18,896 bases of DNA from Hyphomicrobiaceae bacterium UBA4118 (GCA_002383105.1 DFXC01000078.1:1-18896); one strand, 5' to 3'; positions 1-8,141 are shown, counted from the first letter of the stretch. The notes: generated by a model from the letters alone, not told the origin. Numbers and translations: made by a program.

Positions 1-62
1 TGCTCCCAGCTTTCATTGGTCGGATTGACGTGGAACTCCGCGAACTCGTCCTGGGCCAACAT
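1..62 (-). CDS. 5' end of an unidentified reading frame (partial)
   Basis: An ATG at 62 on the minus strand opens a frame that stays open to the window edge (20 full codons, MLAQDEFAEFHVNPTNESWE). It begins 11 bases beyond the CCA end of the tRNA-Glu gene. No Shine-Dalgarno sequence is visible in front of the ATG, and I do not recognise the family from so short a piece. The same stretch is also open on the plus strand, so coding is only suggested. It may be the start of a gene downstream of the tRNA, or chance. Confidence 0.35.
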   Translation of the reverse strand, partial: MLAQDEFAEFHVNPTNESWE

Positions 63-73
63 ATTGATTTTAT

Positions 74-148
74 TGGTACCCCCTAGGAGAATTGAACTCC
101 TGTTTTCAGGTTGAAAACCTGACGTCCTAACCATTAGACGAAGGGGGC
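74..148 (-). tRNA. tRNA-Glu (anticodon UUC)
   Basis: Read on the minus strand, this folds as a complete tRNA. The acceptor arm GCCCCCT pairs with AGGGGGT (first pair G-U). The D arm contains TAATGGTTAGG. The anticodon stem TCAGG/CCTGA encloses the loop TTTTCAA, giving anticodon TTC for glutamate. The T arm carries GTTCAATTC, and the discriminator base is A. The 3' CCA is encoded at 76-74. The glutamate identity fits the usual start of the D-arm side (TTCGTCTAATGG). It lies downstream of recJ on the same strand but seems to have its own promoter. Confidence 0.95.
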
Positions 149-166
149 AAGCGCTTTGAGCCCCGT

Positions 167-195
167 GATATAGAAAGCTTTGCCCAAGGCCGCAA
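167..195 (-). promoter_or_regulatory. candidate sigma-70 promoter of tRNA-Glu
   Basis: On the minus strand TTGCGG (195-190) and TATATC (172-167) are separated by exactly 17 bases. This puts transcription start near 160, about a dozen bases before the mature tRNA 5' end at 148. Both hexamers are imperfect, so this is a spacing-based prediction. The -35 box overlaps a small hairpin that begins at the recJ stop codon. Confidence 0.4.
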
Positions 196-206
196 GAACG
201 CGCGGC
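189..206 (-). terminator. small hairpin at the recJ stop (weak terminator candidate)
   Basis: GCCGC (189-193) and GCGGC (202-206) form a 5-bp GC-rich stem with an 8-base loop, touching the last base of the recJ stop codon. On the minus strand it is followed by CCTTGGGC rather than a run of T, so it lacks the tail of a classic intrinsic terminator. It may only slow read-through into the tRNA gene. Confidence 0.2.
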
Positions 207-2041
207 TAGGACCTGCTTGCCCGCGGGTCGGCAGCGTCCTCGATCATGAGCTCGACGCTTTCGCGGCCCTGCCAGCTCGTCCGCCGCAAGTGGCCTACGA
301 CGTGGAGCGGCAACCCCTCGCCTTTAAGGAGAAGCGTCCCGAGCGGCGTGTCGGCCACGCGGAAGGCGCAAGCCTCGATGCGCGACCCGTCGGCAGCCTG
401 CAGCGTGCAGCGGATATGGAGGTCCTTCATGCTGCGAACGCGGCTGAGACGGTGGGCCGGAAAGACGAAGCGCGGCTCAGAGTGCCCCGGCCCGTAGGGG
501 CCTGCGCGATCGAGCAGGTCCATCAGCTCCTTGTTCGCGCCGCCGGCGGAGAGAGCGCCGTCAATGGCGAGGTGGCGGATGGCGACCGCTTGGGCCACCG
601 GTTTTGCCAGGCGCTCGAGCAGGAAGGCCTGCACCGCCTCTTGCTTGCGGCGTTCAAGCTTGAACCCTGCCGCCATGGCGTGACCGCCGCCCTTGAGCAG
701 GAGCCCGTCTTGCACGGCCGCCCTCACTGCGGCGCCAAGATCGACGGCAGCAATCGAGCGCGCCGATCCCGTGGCGGTGCCGTCAGGCTCCAAGGCCGTG
801 ACGAAAGCCGGAAGATGGAAGCGGTCGGCGATGCGGCCTGCGATCAACCCGAGCAGGCCCTTGTGCCAACCCTCGGCGGCGATAAAGAGCAAAGGCCGAT
901 CGGGAGCAGCGGCAAGCGAGGCTTCGGCATGCGCGAAGGCTTCCTCGAGCATCCGCTCCTCGATTGCCCGCCGCTCAGTATTGAGAGCTTCGAGCTTCGC
1001 GGCAATGGCCCGCGCCTCGATCTCGTCGTCGCAGCCGAGCAGCCGCGCGCCGAGGCTCGAAGCGCCGACTCTGCCGCCCGCATTGATGCGCGGTCCCAAG
1101 ATGTAGCCGAGCGTATAGCAGGTGGGGGCTTCGTCGATGCGGGCCACGTCGGCAAGAGCGCGCAAACCCTGATTGTGCCTGAGGCGCATGACCTTGAGCC
1201 CCTTGGCCACGAAGGCGCGGTTCGCATCCTTGAGCGGCACCACGTCGCAAACGGTGGCAAGCGCCACGAGGTCGAGGAGGCTAAGAAGGTCAGGCTCGGC
1301 GCGGTCGCGGTAATAGCCGTCGCGGCGGAGGGCGCGCGTCGTTGCCACCAGAAACAGGAACACGACGCCCGCGGCAGCGAGATGCCCCTGACCGGAGAGA
1401 TCGTCCTGGCGGTTGGGGTTCAGCACCGCGAAGGCGGGGGGCAGCGCCTCGTCGGCCTGGTGGTGATCGATGACGATGATCTCGGCACCGGCTGCGTTGG
1501 CGGCCGCTATCGCAGCCTCAGCCGTGGTGCCGCAATCGACTGTGAGGATGAGGCGCGCGCCGTCCTTGGCGAGGCCGGTGAGCGCCGCCGGCGTCGGCCC
1601 ATAGCCTTCGGTGAGCCGGTCGGGGATGTAGGTCGCAGCATTTTGCCCATGGGCCCGCAAGAAGCGCTCGATCAGGGCGACTGACGCCGCGCCATCGACA
1701 TCGTAGTCGCCGAATACGGCGATCGCCTCGGCGCCCTTGATCGCTGACGCAAAGCGCTCCGCTGCCCTCTCCATGTCTTGCAGGCGCGCCGGGTCGGGCA
1801 GGAGGGTGCGGAGCGATGGGTCGAGGTAGCGGGAGACGGTGTGGGTCTCCGCACCGCGGGCGGCAAGCACGCGGCCGAGCAGCTCGGGCAAGCCATGCGC
1901 TTGCGAGATGGCCGTGGCGGCAAGCGCTCGCGCGCCCTCCAGGCGCTCGACCCAGCGACGCCCCCGCGCGGAATGTTCAACGCCAAGAAGCGCTCGCGGG
2001 CTCTCGCCTTCCACCATTTGATATTTCAGGGCCGCCGTCAC
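206..2041 (-). CDS. recJ: single-stranded-DNA-specific exonuclease RecJ
   Basis: RecJ degrades single-stranded DNA 5' to 3' in RecF-pathway recombination, base excision and mismatch repair. The 611-residue product has the DHH-family motifs in order: GDYDVDG (111-117), TVDCGTT (167-173), the signature DHH (192-194), a VCDVVP block near 265, GPRINAGGRVG near 316-326, and the DHHA1 motif GGGHAMAAGF (451-460). The metal-binding aspartates of these motifs are all present. Length is normal for alphaproteobacterial RecJ. The start used is a GTG at 2041; an ATG eight codons in (2017) is an alternative, and neither has a strong ribosome site. It follows glpX after 66 bases on the same strand and is probably the last gene of that operon. 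Confidence 0.95.
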   Translation of the reverse strand: MTAALKYQMVEGESPRALLGVEHSARGRRWVERLEGARALAATAISQAHGLPELLGRVLAARGAETHTVSRYLDPSLRTLLPDPARLQDMERAAERFASAIKGAEAIAVFGDYDVDGAASVALIERFLRAHGQNAATYIPDRLTEGYGPTPAALTGLAKDGARLILTVDCGTTAEAAIAAANAAGAEIIVIDHHQADEALPPAFAVLNPNRQDDLSGQGHLAAAGVVFLFLVATTRALRRDGYYRDRAEPDLLSLLDLVALATVCDVVPLKDANRAFVAKGLKVMRLRHNQGLRALADVARIDEAPTCYTLGYILGPRINAGGRVGASSLGARLLGCDDEIEARAIAAKLEALNTERRAIEERMLEEAFAHAEASLAAAPDRPLLFIAAEGWHKGLLGLIAGRIADRFHLPAFVTALEPDGTATGSARSIAAVDLGAAVRAAVQDGLLLKGGGHAMAAGFKLERRKQEAVQAFLLERLAKPVAQAVAIRHLAIDGALSAGGANKELMDLLDRAGPYGPGHSEPRFVFPAHRLSRVRSMKDLHIRCTLQAADGSRIEACAFRVADTPLGTLLLKGEGLPLHVVGHLRRTSWQGRESVELMIEDAADPRASRS

Positions 2042-2107
2042 GCCACGCCATCCACTCGGTTCGAACTTCCGAAGCGCGAGTGTAGCCGATTCGGGGGCAC
2101 TGCCGCG

Positions 2108-3097
2108 TCAGTCGAACTTGCTGATGTCGGGATGTTCGGTCCTGATCCAGCGCACTGTGCGGGTCGAGGCGCGCATCACCACGGTGTGGGTGAAGATCGC
2201 CTCCTTGGTGAAGCGCACGCCTTCGAGCAAGGAGCCGTCGGTGATGCCGGTGGCGGCAAAGGAGAGATCGCCCATCACCATGTCGCGCATATGGTATTTG
2301 CGACCAAGATCGACGATGCCGGCGGCGCGGGCTCGCGTGCGATGCTGCTCGTTCGCCGCCACCAGCCGTCCCTGTATCTGGCCGCCGATGCAGGCGAGAG
2401 CGGCGGCAGCGAGCACGCCTTCCGGCGCACCGCCGATACCCATATAGATGTCGATGCCGGTCTCCAACGGCTCTGTGACGTGGATCACGCCGGCAATGTC
2501 GCCGTCGCCGATGAGGCGAAGGGCGGCACCCGAGGCGCGCACCTCCTCGATGAGCTTGGCGTGGCGCGGCCGGTCGAGGATGCAGACGGTGATCTCACTC
2601 ACCGGCACGCCTTTGGCTAACGCGAGCGCCTTGAGATTATCGGCAGGTGACGCGTCAAGATCGACCAGGCCCTCGGGAAAGCCCGGGCCGATGGCGACCT
2701 TGTCCATATAGATGGTAGGCACCTTCAAGAGGCTGCCGCGCTCGGCCATGGCCAGCACCGAGAGCGCATTGGGAAGTGCCTTGGCGCACAGGGTCGAACC
2801 CTCTACCGGATCGACCGCAAGATCGACCTTATGTGCTGATCCCCCGCCGGCGCCGACCGTCTCGCCAATATAGAGGAGCGGCGTCTCGTTCTCCTCGCCT
2901 TCGCCGACAACGACCACCCCTTCGATGGGCAGGCGCGCCAGCTCCCGGTACATGGCGGCGGCCGCGGCCTCGTCGGCGGCGGCCTCGTTGCTACGGCCTC
3001 GCCATAGAGCTGCGGCCACGGCGGTCGCCTCGGTCACCCGAACGATATCGAGCGCCAACGCGCGGTCGAGCTCGGTCTTGGCCGCAGCCTTCAACAC
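2108..3097 (-). CDS. glpX: fructose-1,6-bisphosphatase class II (GlpX)
   Basis: This enzyme hydrolyses fructose 1,6-bisphosphate to fructose 6-phosphate in gluconeogenesis; in autotrophs related enzymes also act on sedoheptulose bisphosphate. The 329-residue protein has the GlpX hallmarks: WRGRSNE followed by AADEAA (32-46, metal ligand Asp42), GEGEEN (65-70), DPVEGS (96-101), and GIGGAPEGVLAA (220-231), with normal family length. The start is GTG at 3097, supported by an excellent Shine-Dalgarno sequence, AGGGAGG, seven bases ahead. Sixty-one bases separate it from the hom stop codon upstream. Sequence alone does not say whether it has SBPase activity as well. Confidence 0.95.
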   Translation of the reverse strand: MLKAAAKTELDRALALDIVRVTEATAVAAALWRGRSNEAAADEAAAAAMYRELARLPIEGVVVVGEGEENETPLLYIGETVGAGGGSAHKVDLAVDPVEGSTLCAKALPNALSVLAMAERGSLLKVPTIYMDKVAIGPGFPEGLVDLDASPADNLKALALAKGVPVSEITVCILDRPRHAKLIEEVRASGAALRLIGDGDIAGVIHVTEPLETGIDIYMGIGGAPEGVLAAAALACIGGQIQGRLVAANEQHRTRARAAGIVDLGRKYHMRDMVMGDLSFAATGITDGSLLEGVRFTKEAIFTHTVVMRASTRTVRWIRTEHPDISKFD

Positions 3098-3158
3098 GTC
3101 CGTGCCTCCCTGCCCTCACGCGATCTTAGTCGCCGCGCGTAGGGTTACACATTCACTA

Positions 3159-4481
3159 TCACAGTTTTTCGATGCGGATCATCTGTGGCTTCGCATCGAC
3201 ATTACCGTCCCGCTCGATCCCGGCCAATGCCTTGCGGATCGCGGCCTCGGTGGTTTGATGGGTGATCATCACCACGGCGGCCGGGGTGCCTTCATGGCGC
3301 CGCTTGAAGCCCGGCAACTCGGCGCGCGGCCGCCGCTGCACGATGCTTTCAATGGAGATCCGCTGCTCCGCCATACGGCCGGCGATGGCGGCGAAAGCGC
3401 CGGTCCGGTCGTAGACCGAGAGCCGGATGTAGTAGCCGCCTTCGTGGGCCCGCATCTGCGCCTTCTTATACGGCTTCAGGTTCTTAGCCTTAGTGCCGAA
3501 CGGCGGCAGGATAAGGCCGCGGGCGATGTCGATGAGGTCGCTCGTCACCGCCGAGGCGGTGGGACCGCCACCGGCGCCGGGCCCGATCAGCATGACGTCG
3601 CCCACGAAGTCGCCGTCGATAGCGACGCAATTCTGCACGCCGTCGACCTCGGCGATGGCCGTGTCCTTCGGCACCATGGTCGGATGCACGCGCTGCTCGA
3701 TGCCGCTCTCGGTGCGAAGCGCCACGCCGAGGAGCTTGATGCGGTAGCCGAGATCGCCGGCGGCCTCGATATCGGCAGGGGTGATGGTCTCGATGCCCTC
3801 GACATAGACGGACTCAAAACTCGCGCGCGTGCCGAAGGCAAGGCTGGTGAGCAGAGCGAGCTTATGGGCAGTGTCGAAGCCGCCGATATCGAAGGTGGGA
3901 TCGGCCTCGGCATAGCCTTGCGCCTGCGCCTCCTTCAAGACATCGGCGAAGCTCCGGCCCTCCTGCTCCATGAGGGTGAGGATGTAATTGCAGGTGCCGT
4001 TGAGGATGCCGTAGACGCGGGAGATGTCGTTGCCTTGCAGGCTCTCGCGGATGACCTTGACCACCGGGATGCCGCCGGCGACGGCCGCCTCGAAGTTGAG
4101 CGCGACCCCGTTCTTCTCGGCAAGGGCGGCAAGACTAGGCCCGTGATGGGCCAGCAGCGCCTTGTTGGCGGTGACGACGTGTTTGCCTGAGCTGAGCGCC
4201 GCCTCGACCGCCTGCTTGGCCACGCCCCGCTCGCCGCCGATCAGCTCGACGAAGACGTCGATGTCCGGATCCTTGGCGAGAGCAACCGGGTCTGGCACGA
4301 AGCGCAAGCCGGAGATGTCGGCGTCACGGTTCTTGAGCCGGTTCTGCGCCGAGACGGCGACGATCTCGATCGGACGCCCGGCACGCGCGGTGAGCGTGTC
4401 CTTGCGCGCCTTAAGGAGCCGCAACAGACCGCTGCCGACGGTGCCGACCCCGGCGAGCCCAATCTTCAATCCATCCGTCAT
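3159..4481 (-). CDS. hom: homoserine dehydrogenase
   Basis: Homoserine dehydrogenase reduces aspartate semialdehyde to homoserine with NAD(P)H, the branch point to threonine and methionine. From the ATG at 4481 the product is 440 residues: a Rossmann NAD(P) site GLAGVGTVGSG (8-18), TANKALLA (104-111, Lys107), the NGTCNY motif (161-166), the substrate/catalytic segment DPTFDIGGFD (194-203), and a C-terminal ACT domain (about 350-440) of the kind that usually gives feedback control by threonine. The frame is open 53 codons further upstream, but that stretch overlaps the aminotransferase gene and is not homologous in style, so the internal ATG was chosen. Only ten bases separate it from the preceding stop, which suggests translational coupling, since no clear ribosome site is seen. 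Confidence 0.95.
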   Translation of the reverse strand: MTDGLKIGLAGVGTVGSGLLRLLKARKDTLTARAGRPIEIVAVSAQNRLKNRDADISGLRFVPDPVALAKDPDIDVFVELIGGERGVAKQAVEAALSSGKHVVTANKALLAHHGPSLAALAEKNGVALNFEAAVAGGIPVVKVIRESLQGNDISRVYGILNGTCNYILTLMEQEGRSFADVLKEAQAQGYAEADPTFDIGGFDTAHKLALLTSLAFGTRASFESVYVEGIETITPADIEAAGDLGYRIKLLGVALRTESGIEQRVHPTMVPKDTAIAEVDGVQNCVAIDGDFVGDVMLIGPGAGGGPTASAVTSDLIDIARGLILPPFGTKAKNLKPYKKAQMRAHEGGYYIRLSVYDRTGAFAAIAGRMAEQRISIESIVQRRPRAELPGFKRRHEGTPAAVVMITHQTTEAAIRKALAGIERDGNVDAKPQMIRIEKL

Positions 4482-4491
4482 CGGAAAAGGA

Positions 4492-5724
4492 TCAGAACGA
4501 CCGATTCGCCTTAGAGGCAATGGGAATGACGTTATGCATGGTCTTGGCGGATTCGGAGAGGAACTTCCGAATGTTGCGCGCGGCTTGGCGGATACGCTGC
4601 TCGTTCTCCACGAGCGCGATGCGGACATAGCCCTCGCCATACTCGCCGAAACCCACTCCGGGCGAGACGGCGACGGAGGCCTTTTCGAGGAGGAGCTTGG
4701 AGAATTCGAGCGAGCCGAGATGCGCGAACATCTCGGGGATCGGCGCCCAGGCGAACATGGTGGCGGGTGGCGAGGGGATCGGCCAGCCGGCGCGGGTCAG
4801 GGCGTCGACCAGGCAATCGCGGCGGCGCTTATAGATCGCGCGGATCTCCTCGATGCAATCCTGCGGGCCGTTCAGCGCAGCGGCGGCAGCCACCTGGATC
4901 GGGGTGTAGGCGCCGTAATCGAGATAGGACTTCACGCGGGTGAGCGCATGGATCAGGCGCTCGTTGCCCACGGCGAAGCCGACGCGCCAGCCGGGCATGG
5001 CGTAGGTCTTCGACAGGGTCGTGAACTCGACAGCGATGTCCATAGCGCCCGGAACCTCAAGGATCGAGGGCGGCGGCTCTGTCCCGAAATAGATCTCGGC
5101 ATAAGCAAGATCGGAGAGCACGATCAGCTCGTGCTTCTTGGCGAAGGCGACCACCTCCCGATAGAAGTCGAGATCGGCGACGACGGCCGTGGGATTGGCA
5201 GGATAGTTGAGCACGAGCGCCGACGGCTTCGGCACCGAGTGGCGCACCGCCTTGTCGAGCGAGGTCATGAATTGGGAATCGGTGCGAGCCGGCAGATGCC
5301 TGATGACGCCGCCCGACATGATAAAGCCGAACTCGTGAATGGGATAAGTCGGGTTCGGCACGAGGATCACATCGCCGGGGGCGGTGATCGCCTGGGCCAC
5401 GTTGGCGAAGCCTTCCTTGGAACCGAGCGTCGCCACCACTTGCGTGGCGGGATCGAGCTTCACGCCGAAGCGCCGCGCATAATAGGCGGCTTGCGCCTTG
5501 CGCAACCCCTGAATTCCCTTAGAGGCGGAATAGCGATTGGTGCGGGGATCGTGCACCGTCTCGACCAGCTTGGCGACGATATGCTCGGGCGTCGGCATGT
5601 CGGGATTGCCCATGCCGAAATCGACGATGTCGTCGCCGCGAGCGCGCGCCTCGGCCTTGAGCTTGTTCACCTGCTCGAAGACGTAAGGCGGCAGCCGCTT
5701 GATTCTATGGAAATCGCTGTTCAC
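4492..5724 (-). CDS. alaC: class I/II aminotransferase, AlaC-like (alanine-synthesising)
   Basis: This PLP-dependent fold type I aminotransferase closely resembles E. coli AlaC (glutamate-pyruvate transaminase) throughout: FHRIKRLPPYVF near the N-terminus, MGNPD (38-42), NPTYPIHEFG (124-133), NYPANPTA (173-180, Asn177), SDLAYAEI (204-211, Asp205 and Tyr208), the PLP lysine in LSKTYAMPGWRVGF (Lys239), and the carboxylate-binding Arg368 in YVRIAL. Relatives are often labelled LL-diaminopimelate aminotransferase, so the substrate is uncertain. The start chosen is GTG at 5724, which begins just before the conserved FHRIKRLPPYVF. The frame continues upstream to a TTG at 5802 with no conserved-looking sequence. 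It heads the hom-glpX-recJ run. Confidence 0.85.
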   Translation of the reverse strand: MNSDFHRIKRLPPYVFEQVNKLKAEARARGDDIVDFGMGNPDMPTPEHIVAKLVETVHDPRTNRYSASKGIQGLRKAQAAYYARRFGVKLDPATQVVATLGSKEGFANVAQAITAPGDVILVPNPTYPIHEFGFIMSGGVIRHLPARTDSQFMTSLDKAVRHSVPKPSALVLNYPANPTAVVADLDFYREVVAFAKKHELIVLSDLAYAEIYFGTEPPPSILEVPGAMDIAVEFTTLSKTYAMPGWRVGFAVGNERLIHALTRVKSYLDYGAYTPIQVAAAAALNGPQDCIEEIRAIYKRRRDCLVDALTRAGWPIPSPPATMFAWAPIPEMFAHLGSLEFSKLLLEKASVAVSPGVGFGEYGEGYVRIALVENEQRIRQAARNIRKFLSESAKTMHNVIPIASKANRSF

Positions 5725-5829
5725 GTACGCGCGGGTCCCCACACCCCGATCAGAACCCGAAAGAGAATCCCACTTGAACCATAGAAGCGGGCCGCGGGGC
5801 AAGCCGCTCCCGCGTCAAGAGACCAGCCG

Positions 5830-6105
5830 CTAGTCTTGCTTTGCAGCGGGCTGTGCCGGCGCCGGGGCGGGCGCGTCTTGCGGTGCTGCACTCTCCTCCT
5901 TTGCCGCCTTCTCCTGATCGTTCTTCAGCTCGTCGATGGCGGCCTTTTGCTCGCTCTTGGTCAAGGTCTTGTCATAGTCGCGCAAGAGCTCGGTCGAGCT
6001 TGCCAGCGGCTGACCCGCGGTCATGGTATCGGCGCAAGCGCCGAGCCCCAGTGGGGGCAGGACGGCAAGAAGGCGTAAAGCAAATCGCAGGCGCATGCGC
6101 AGCAT
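5830..6105 (-). CDS. small predicted lipoprotein of unknown function
   Basis: From the ATG at 6105 the product has 91 residues. The N-terminus is a lipoprotein signal: basic residues (RMRLR), a hydrophobic stretch, and the lipobox LGAC with the lipidated cysteine at residue 24. Alanine at +2 predicts the outer membrane. The mature part (about 67 residues) is hydrophilic, rich in Lys, Glu and Ala, with a probable helix (TKSEQKAAIDELKNDQEK), and ends in an Ala/Pro/Gln-rich tail ending KQD. I do not recognise a family. Other possible starts are ATG 6096 and GTG 6159. It is transcribed away from phaC and sits 105 bases upstream of the aminotransferase start on the same strand. Confidence 0.7.
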   Translation of the reverse strand: MLRMRLRFALRLLAVLPPLGLGACADTMTAGQPLASSTELLRDYDKTLTKSEQKAAIDELKNDQEKAAKEESAAPQDAPAPAPAQPAAKQD

Positions 6106-6142
6106 TTCGCTCAGAAGACTGTTCTTGTTGGATCCCTGACGA

Positions 6143-6169
6143 TTGGCATTCCCCGTCACTTGCTATATT
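6143..6169 (+). promoter_or_regulatory. candidate phaC promoter
   Basis: TTGGCA (6143-6148) and TATATT (6164-6169) lie 15 bases apart, and the -10 is preceded by TGC, giving an extended -10 box (TGCTATATT). Transcription would start near 6176, leaving a leader of about 95 bases before phaC. The short spacer makes this tentative; the extended -10 could compensate. Confidence 0.3.
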
Positions 6170-6177
6170 GCATAGCA
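6161..6177. promoter_or_regulatory. 17-bp palindrome, candidate operator upstream of phaC
   Basis: TGCTAT-ATTGC-ATAGCA is a perfect inverted repeat with 6-bp arms and a 5-base centre. It covers the proposed extended -10 box and lies between the divergent lipoprotein gene and phaC. It has TGC and GCA at its ends, as do the TGC-rich sites reported for the PHB-responsive repressor PhaR in alphaproteobacteria. Assignment to PhaR is inference. Confidence 0.45.
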
Positions 6178-6272
6178 CAATGAGCTTTTGCGCGATAGGC
6201 GCCGGGGAAACGAGATTCCCCTCTCGAGGTGGCTTCAGCAGGGCTAATTGGGGGTAAAACAAGGACAAATTG

Positions 6273-8105
6273 ATGCAGGAGAGAAACGAGGGTCTCGAAA
6301 AACCCGAGCCACAGCAATTTCACATCGATCAGTTCGACGCGCTTGCCAAGAATATGGTGCGTCTGTTCGACCAGGGGGCCAAAGCATTTTCGACGCTCGC
6401 CGAGCGTTCCAACGGGCAAGGCCCTTACAGCCTCGCCTCTGAAGTGGGCGAGGCAGCGAAGTCGCTTGGCGAGATCGCCCGGCATTGGGCGAGCGAGCCG
6501 AGCAAGTTCGTCGCGGCGCAAAACGAATTGTTCCAGAGCTACGCGGACCTTTGGGGCCGCTCCTTCCGCCGCTTTCTCGGCGAAGAGGTCGAGCCCGTCG
6601 CGGTGCCCGAGCCCGGCGACAACCGTTTCAAGGATCCCGATTGGTCCAACGGCCAGTTCTTCGATTTCTGGAAGCAGGCCTATCTCATCACCTCTCGCTG
6701 GGCCGAGGACCTCACCCGCAATACCGAGGGCGTCGACGAGAAGACGCGTAAGAGGGCGCTCTTCTACCTGAACCAGATGCTCGCCGCAGCGTCGCCGTCG
6801 AATTTTCCCCTCACCAACCCGGAAGTGGTCCGCACGACATTGGCGACCAACGCCGAGAACTTGGTGCAGGGCATGACCCACTTCGTCGAGGACCTTCAGC
6901 AATCGAAGGAACTACTGCGCATCAGCCAGACCGATCTGTCCGCCTTCGAGATCGGGCGGAACCTTGCCGTGACCCAAGGCAAGGTCGTGTTCCAGAACGA
7001 GCTGATCCAGCTCATCCAATACGCGCCGACGACAGGCGAAGTCTATGAGAGGCCCCTCCTCATCGTGCCGCCGTGGATCAACAAGTACTACATCCTCGAT
7101 CTCGTTCCGGAGAAGTCGTTCGTCAAATGGGCGGTCGATCAGGGCTTCACCGTGTTCCTGGTCTCCTGGGTCAATCCCGATGCCAAGCTCGCGCAGAAGA
7201 CCTTCGAGGACTATATGCAGGAGGGCGTTCTCACCGCAGTCGACGCCGTTATTCGTCAGACGGGCCGTCCCGACATCAACGCGCTCGGCTATTGCGTGGG
7301 CGGCACCTTGCTCGCCTCCACGCTCGCTTATATGGCGGCGAAGGGCGACAAGCGGATTTCCTCGGCGAGCTTCCTCGCCGCCCAGGTCGATTTCAGCGAG
7401 GCGGGCGATCTCCTCGTCTTCATCGACGACTCCCAGCTTACGGCGCTCGAGGAGATGATGGCCGAGCAGGGCTATCTCGACGGCTCGCGCATGGCGGCGG
7501 TGTTCAACATGCTGCGACCGCGCGATCTCATCTGGCCCTATGTCATCAACAACTATCTCCTCGGCAAGAAGCCCTTCCCGTTCGACCTCCTGTTCTGGAA
7601 CGCCGATTCCACGCGGCTGCCTGCCGCCAATCACGCCTTCTATTTGCGCGAGTTTTATCATCTGAACCGCTTGAGCAAGGGCGAGATGCAGCTTGGCGAC
7701 GTTCGCCTCGATCTCGGCCGGGTGACGATCCCGATCTACGAGCTGTTCACCAAGGAGGACCACATCGCGCCGGCAGCGTCGGTGTTCCGCGGCAGCAAGC
7801 TGTTCGGCGGCCCAGTTCGCCATGTCATGTCGGGGTCGGGCCATATTGCCGGCGTCATCAATCCGCCCGCCAAGAAGAAGTATCAATTTTGGGCGAATGG
7901 CCCCGCGAGCTCCTTACCGGAGTGGATAGCGACAGCAACGGAGACGGCGGGCTCGTGGTGGCCAGACTGGGCGGCCTGGCTTGCTGCCTATTCGGGCGAC
8001 AAGGTGCCGGCGCGTGATCCGTCTTCAGGCCCGCTTAAGCCAATCGAGGACGCCCCGGGGTCTTACGTCAAAAGCTCAGTCAGCGCGGGGAATGCTGGCG
8101 CGTAA
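6273..8105 (+). CDS. phaC: class I poly(3-hydroxyalkanoate) synthase
   Basis: PhaC polymerises (R)-3-hydroxyacyl-CoA, typically 3-hydroxybutyryl-CoA, into polyester at the surface of storage granules. The 610-residue length is typical of class I enzymes. The N-terminal domain contains the family blocks around PEVVRTTLATNAENLVQG. The alpha/beta-hydrolase core carries the lipase-like box GYCVGG with the nucleophile Cys341, the aspartate of TKEDHIAP (Asp496) and the catalytic histidine of SGSGHIAGVINPP (His524), so the triad is intact. The start is ATG 6273 with AAGGA at 6261-6265, seven bases ahead; the TTG just before it is not needed. The tail after APGSYVK has about ten extra residues, SSVSAGNAGA, whose style matches the autotransporter passenger that follows in the same frame. 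Confidence 0.97.
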   Translation: MQERNEGLEKPEPQQFHIDQFDALAKNMVRLFDQGAKAFSTLAERSNGQGPYSLASEVGEAAKSLGEIARHWASEPSKFVAAQNELFQSYADLWGRSFRRFLGEEVEPVAVPEPGDNRFKDPDWSNGQFFDFWKQAYLITSRWAEDLTRNTEGVDEKTRKRALFYLNQMLAAASPSNFPLTNPEVVRTTLATNAENLVQGMTHFVEDLQQSKELLRISQTDLSAFEIGRNLAVTQGKVVFQNELIQLIQYAPTTGEVYERPLLIVPPWINKYYILDLVPEKSFVKWAVDQGFTVFLVSWVNPDAKLAQKTFEDYMQEGVLTAVDAVIRQTGRPDINALGYCVGGTLLASTLAYMAAKGDKRISSASFLAAQVDFSEAGDLLVFIDDSQLTALEEMMAEQGYLDGSRMAAVFNMLRPRDLIWPYVINNYLLGKKPFPFDLLFWNADSTRLPAANHAFYLREFYHLNRLSKGEMQLGDVRLDLGRVTIPIYELFTKEDHIAPAASVFRGSKLFGGPVRHVMSGSGHIAGVINPPAKKKYQFWANGPASSLPEWIATATETAGSWWPDWAAWLAAYSGDKVPARDPSSGPLKPIEDAPGSYVKSSVSAGNAGA

Positions 8106-8141
8106 GCAGCACCCATAAGGATCGAAAACAGCGGGGACATC

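Noticed and set aside
290..1684. Long plus-strand open frame (464 codons) opposite recJ
   Set aside because: It is the complement of a gene with all RecJ motifs; the translation is Arg/Gly/Glu-rich with no domain and arises from high-GC codon bias.
4482..4640. Longer N-terminus for homoserine dehydrogenase
   Set aside because: The extra 53 codons overlap the aminotransferase gene and read as Ser/Arg/Pro-rich filler; the Rossmann motif sits just after the ATG at 4481, as in the family.
4162..5784. Long plus-strand open frame (540 codons) opposite the aminotransferase and hom
   Set aside because: It lies antisense to two well-recognised enzymes, has a composition typical of complementary-strand frames, and has no ribosome site.
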